From assembly GCF_900114995.1 (NCBI RefSeq), contig NZ_FOUX01000005.1, forward strand, positions 124,001-188,000: a stretch of DNA of 64,000 nucleotides, in the 5' to 3' direction. The notes beneath the pieces are model-generated. The model was given only the letters and a program-made list of their open reading frames with translations, ran no database searches and was not told where the DNA came from. Made by a program: the position numbers and the translations under genes. Shown one piece after another: positions 63,661 to 64,000 of the stretch; positions within the stretch are counted from its first letter, which is position 1, and each line of letters opens with the position of its first letter. This DNA comes from Chitinophaga sp. YR627 (GTDB lineage Bacteria > Bacteroidota > Bacteroidia > Chitinophagales > Chitinophagaceae).

Positions 63661-64000
63661 TCACCGTTGGGAGGGTGCTTTTCCAAAGACCTTTTTATAT
63701 GCGGAGGAAAAGTGAGACAGGTCTTCGAAGCCTAGATCCAGGTAAATGGCGGATGCTGTTTTACCCTTGTTCGCGATCAGGAAATTGGCTTCTTCCAGCC
63801 GCTTTCTTGTCAGCCACCTGCCGGCAGTAGTATTGAAGATCCGTTTGAAATCTCTTTTGAAGGTGGATAGACTTCTTCCGGTGAGGAAAGCCATCCTGTC
63901 TAAGCCTACATTGTAACGGTAGTGTGCATTCATAAAAGCCACCAGGTCTATTTTGCCGGGTACGTCGAAGTCAAATAATGCTTGTCCGACAGACGGATTT
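63661..64000 (-). CDS. AraC family transcriptional regulator, partial (cut by window end)
   Basis: C-terminal 112 residues of an AraC regulator that continues beyond the window; the frame is open through position 64000. The helix-turn-helix pair is complete (LDRMAFLTGRSLSTFKRDFK and ASAIYLDLGFEDLSHFSSAY). The visible part matches the regulator at 59933-60739 closely, including the PGKI linker. It precedes an SDR gene by 36 bases. Confidence 0.85.
   Translation of the reverse strand, partial: NPSVGQALFDFDVPGKIDLVAFMNAHYRYNVGLDRMAFLTGRSLSTFKRDFKRIFNTTAGRWLTRKRLEEANFLIANKGKTASAIYLDLGFEDLSHFSSAYKKVFGKAPSQR

Overview
This window reads as chromosomal DNA of a Bacteroidota bacterium, most likely a Chitinophaga or close relative in the Chitinophagaceae. 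The evidence is a SusC/SusD pair, several TonB-dependent receptors, a protein with a type IX secretion C-terminal signal, an M57 'HEIGH' protease, an HYC_CC_PP-type protein, promoters of the Bacteroidota type (TTTG, about 19 bases, TAnnTTTG) and few Shine-Dalgarno sequences. No rRNA, phage, plasmid origin, insertion sequence or CRISPR array was seen.

Layout. 1-10.3 kb (minus strand) is a polysaccharide utilisation locus: SusC, SusD, a clan GH-D glycosidase, a GH36 alpha-galactosidase and, last, a GntR-type sensor-regulator whose ATG overlaps the glycosidase stop codon. 10.4-13.6 kb carries a Crp/Fnr regulator, two small membrane proteins, a DUF4262 protein and an SDR. 13.7-14.7 kb holds a Ser/Leu-rich leader ORF with an attenuator-like hairpin, then a Leu/Ser tRNA array that has been partly duplicated, with one decayed tRNA-Ser. 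14.7-22.5 kb is an oxidoreductase/regulator patchwork (AraC, SDRs, two HxlR regulators, an M28 peptidase fused to RidA, a metallo-beta-lactamase-fold hydrolase, D-lactate dehydrogenase), followed by tandem copies of the ldhA 3' end. 22.9-26.0 kb has a YceI lipoprotein and the formaldehyde-fixing hxlA-hxlB operon, divergent from an AraC regulator across a long dyad.

26.2-42.7 kb: an M57 protease with a ricin-B lectin domain, an FtsX/MacB-type permease, two overlapping membrane desaturases, a TPR histidine kinase, a PKD/type IX secreted protein, a G-rich tandem repeat with large inverted arms, an epoxide hydrolase, a siderophore-type receptor and two unknown proteins. 42.7-45.4 kb: a family 2A encapsulin shell gene with its cysteine desulfurase cargo, preceded by a very small Cys-containing ORF and a good promoter. 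45.5-49.5 kb: an SMI1/KNR4 protein, then a probable copper-uptake pair (HMA-TonB receptor and a Cys-rich HYC_CC_PP-like protein).

49.7-64 kb: regulators and redox enzymes, namely HxlR with an aldo/keto reductase, a VOC protein, a CPA1 antiporter, a Tet(X)-like monooxygenase opposite an AraC regulator, a twice-repeated quinone-reductase/SnoaL module, further AraC/SDR pairs, a stand-alone methionine aminopeptidase, and an AraC gene cut by the window end.

The two most promising undescribed elements are (i) the encapsulin operon's 27-codon leader ORF with two Cys codons, ending 13 bases before the shell gene, and (ii) the leader-peptide/terminator arrangement in front of the tRNA array, whose Ser and Leu codons are the ones read by the downstream tRNAs. 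Both are inferences from sequence reading alone.
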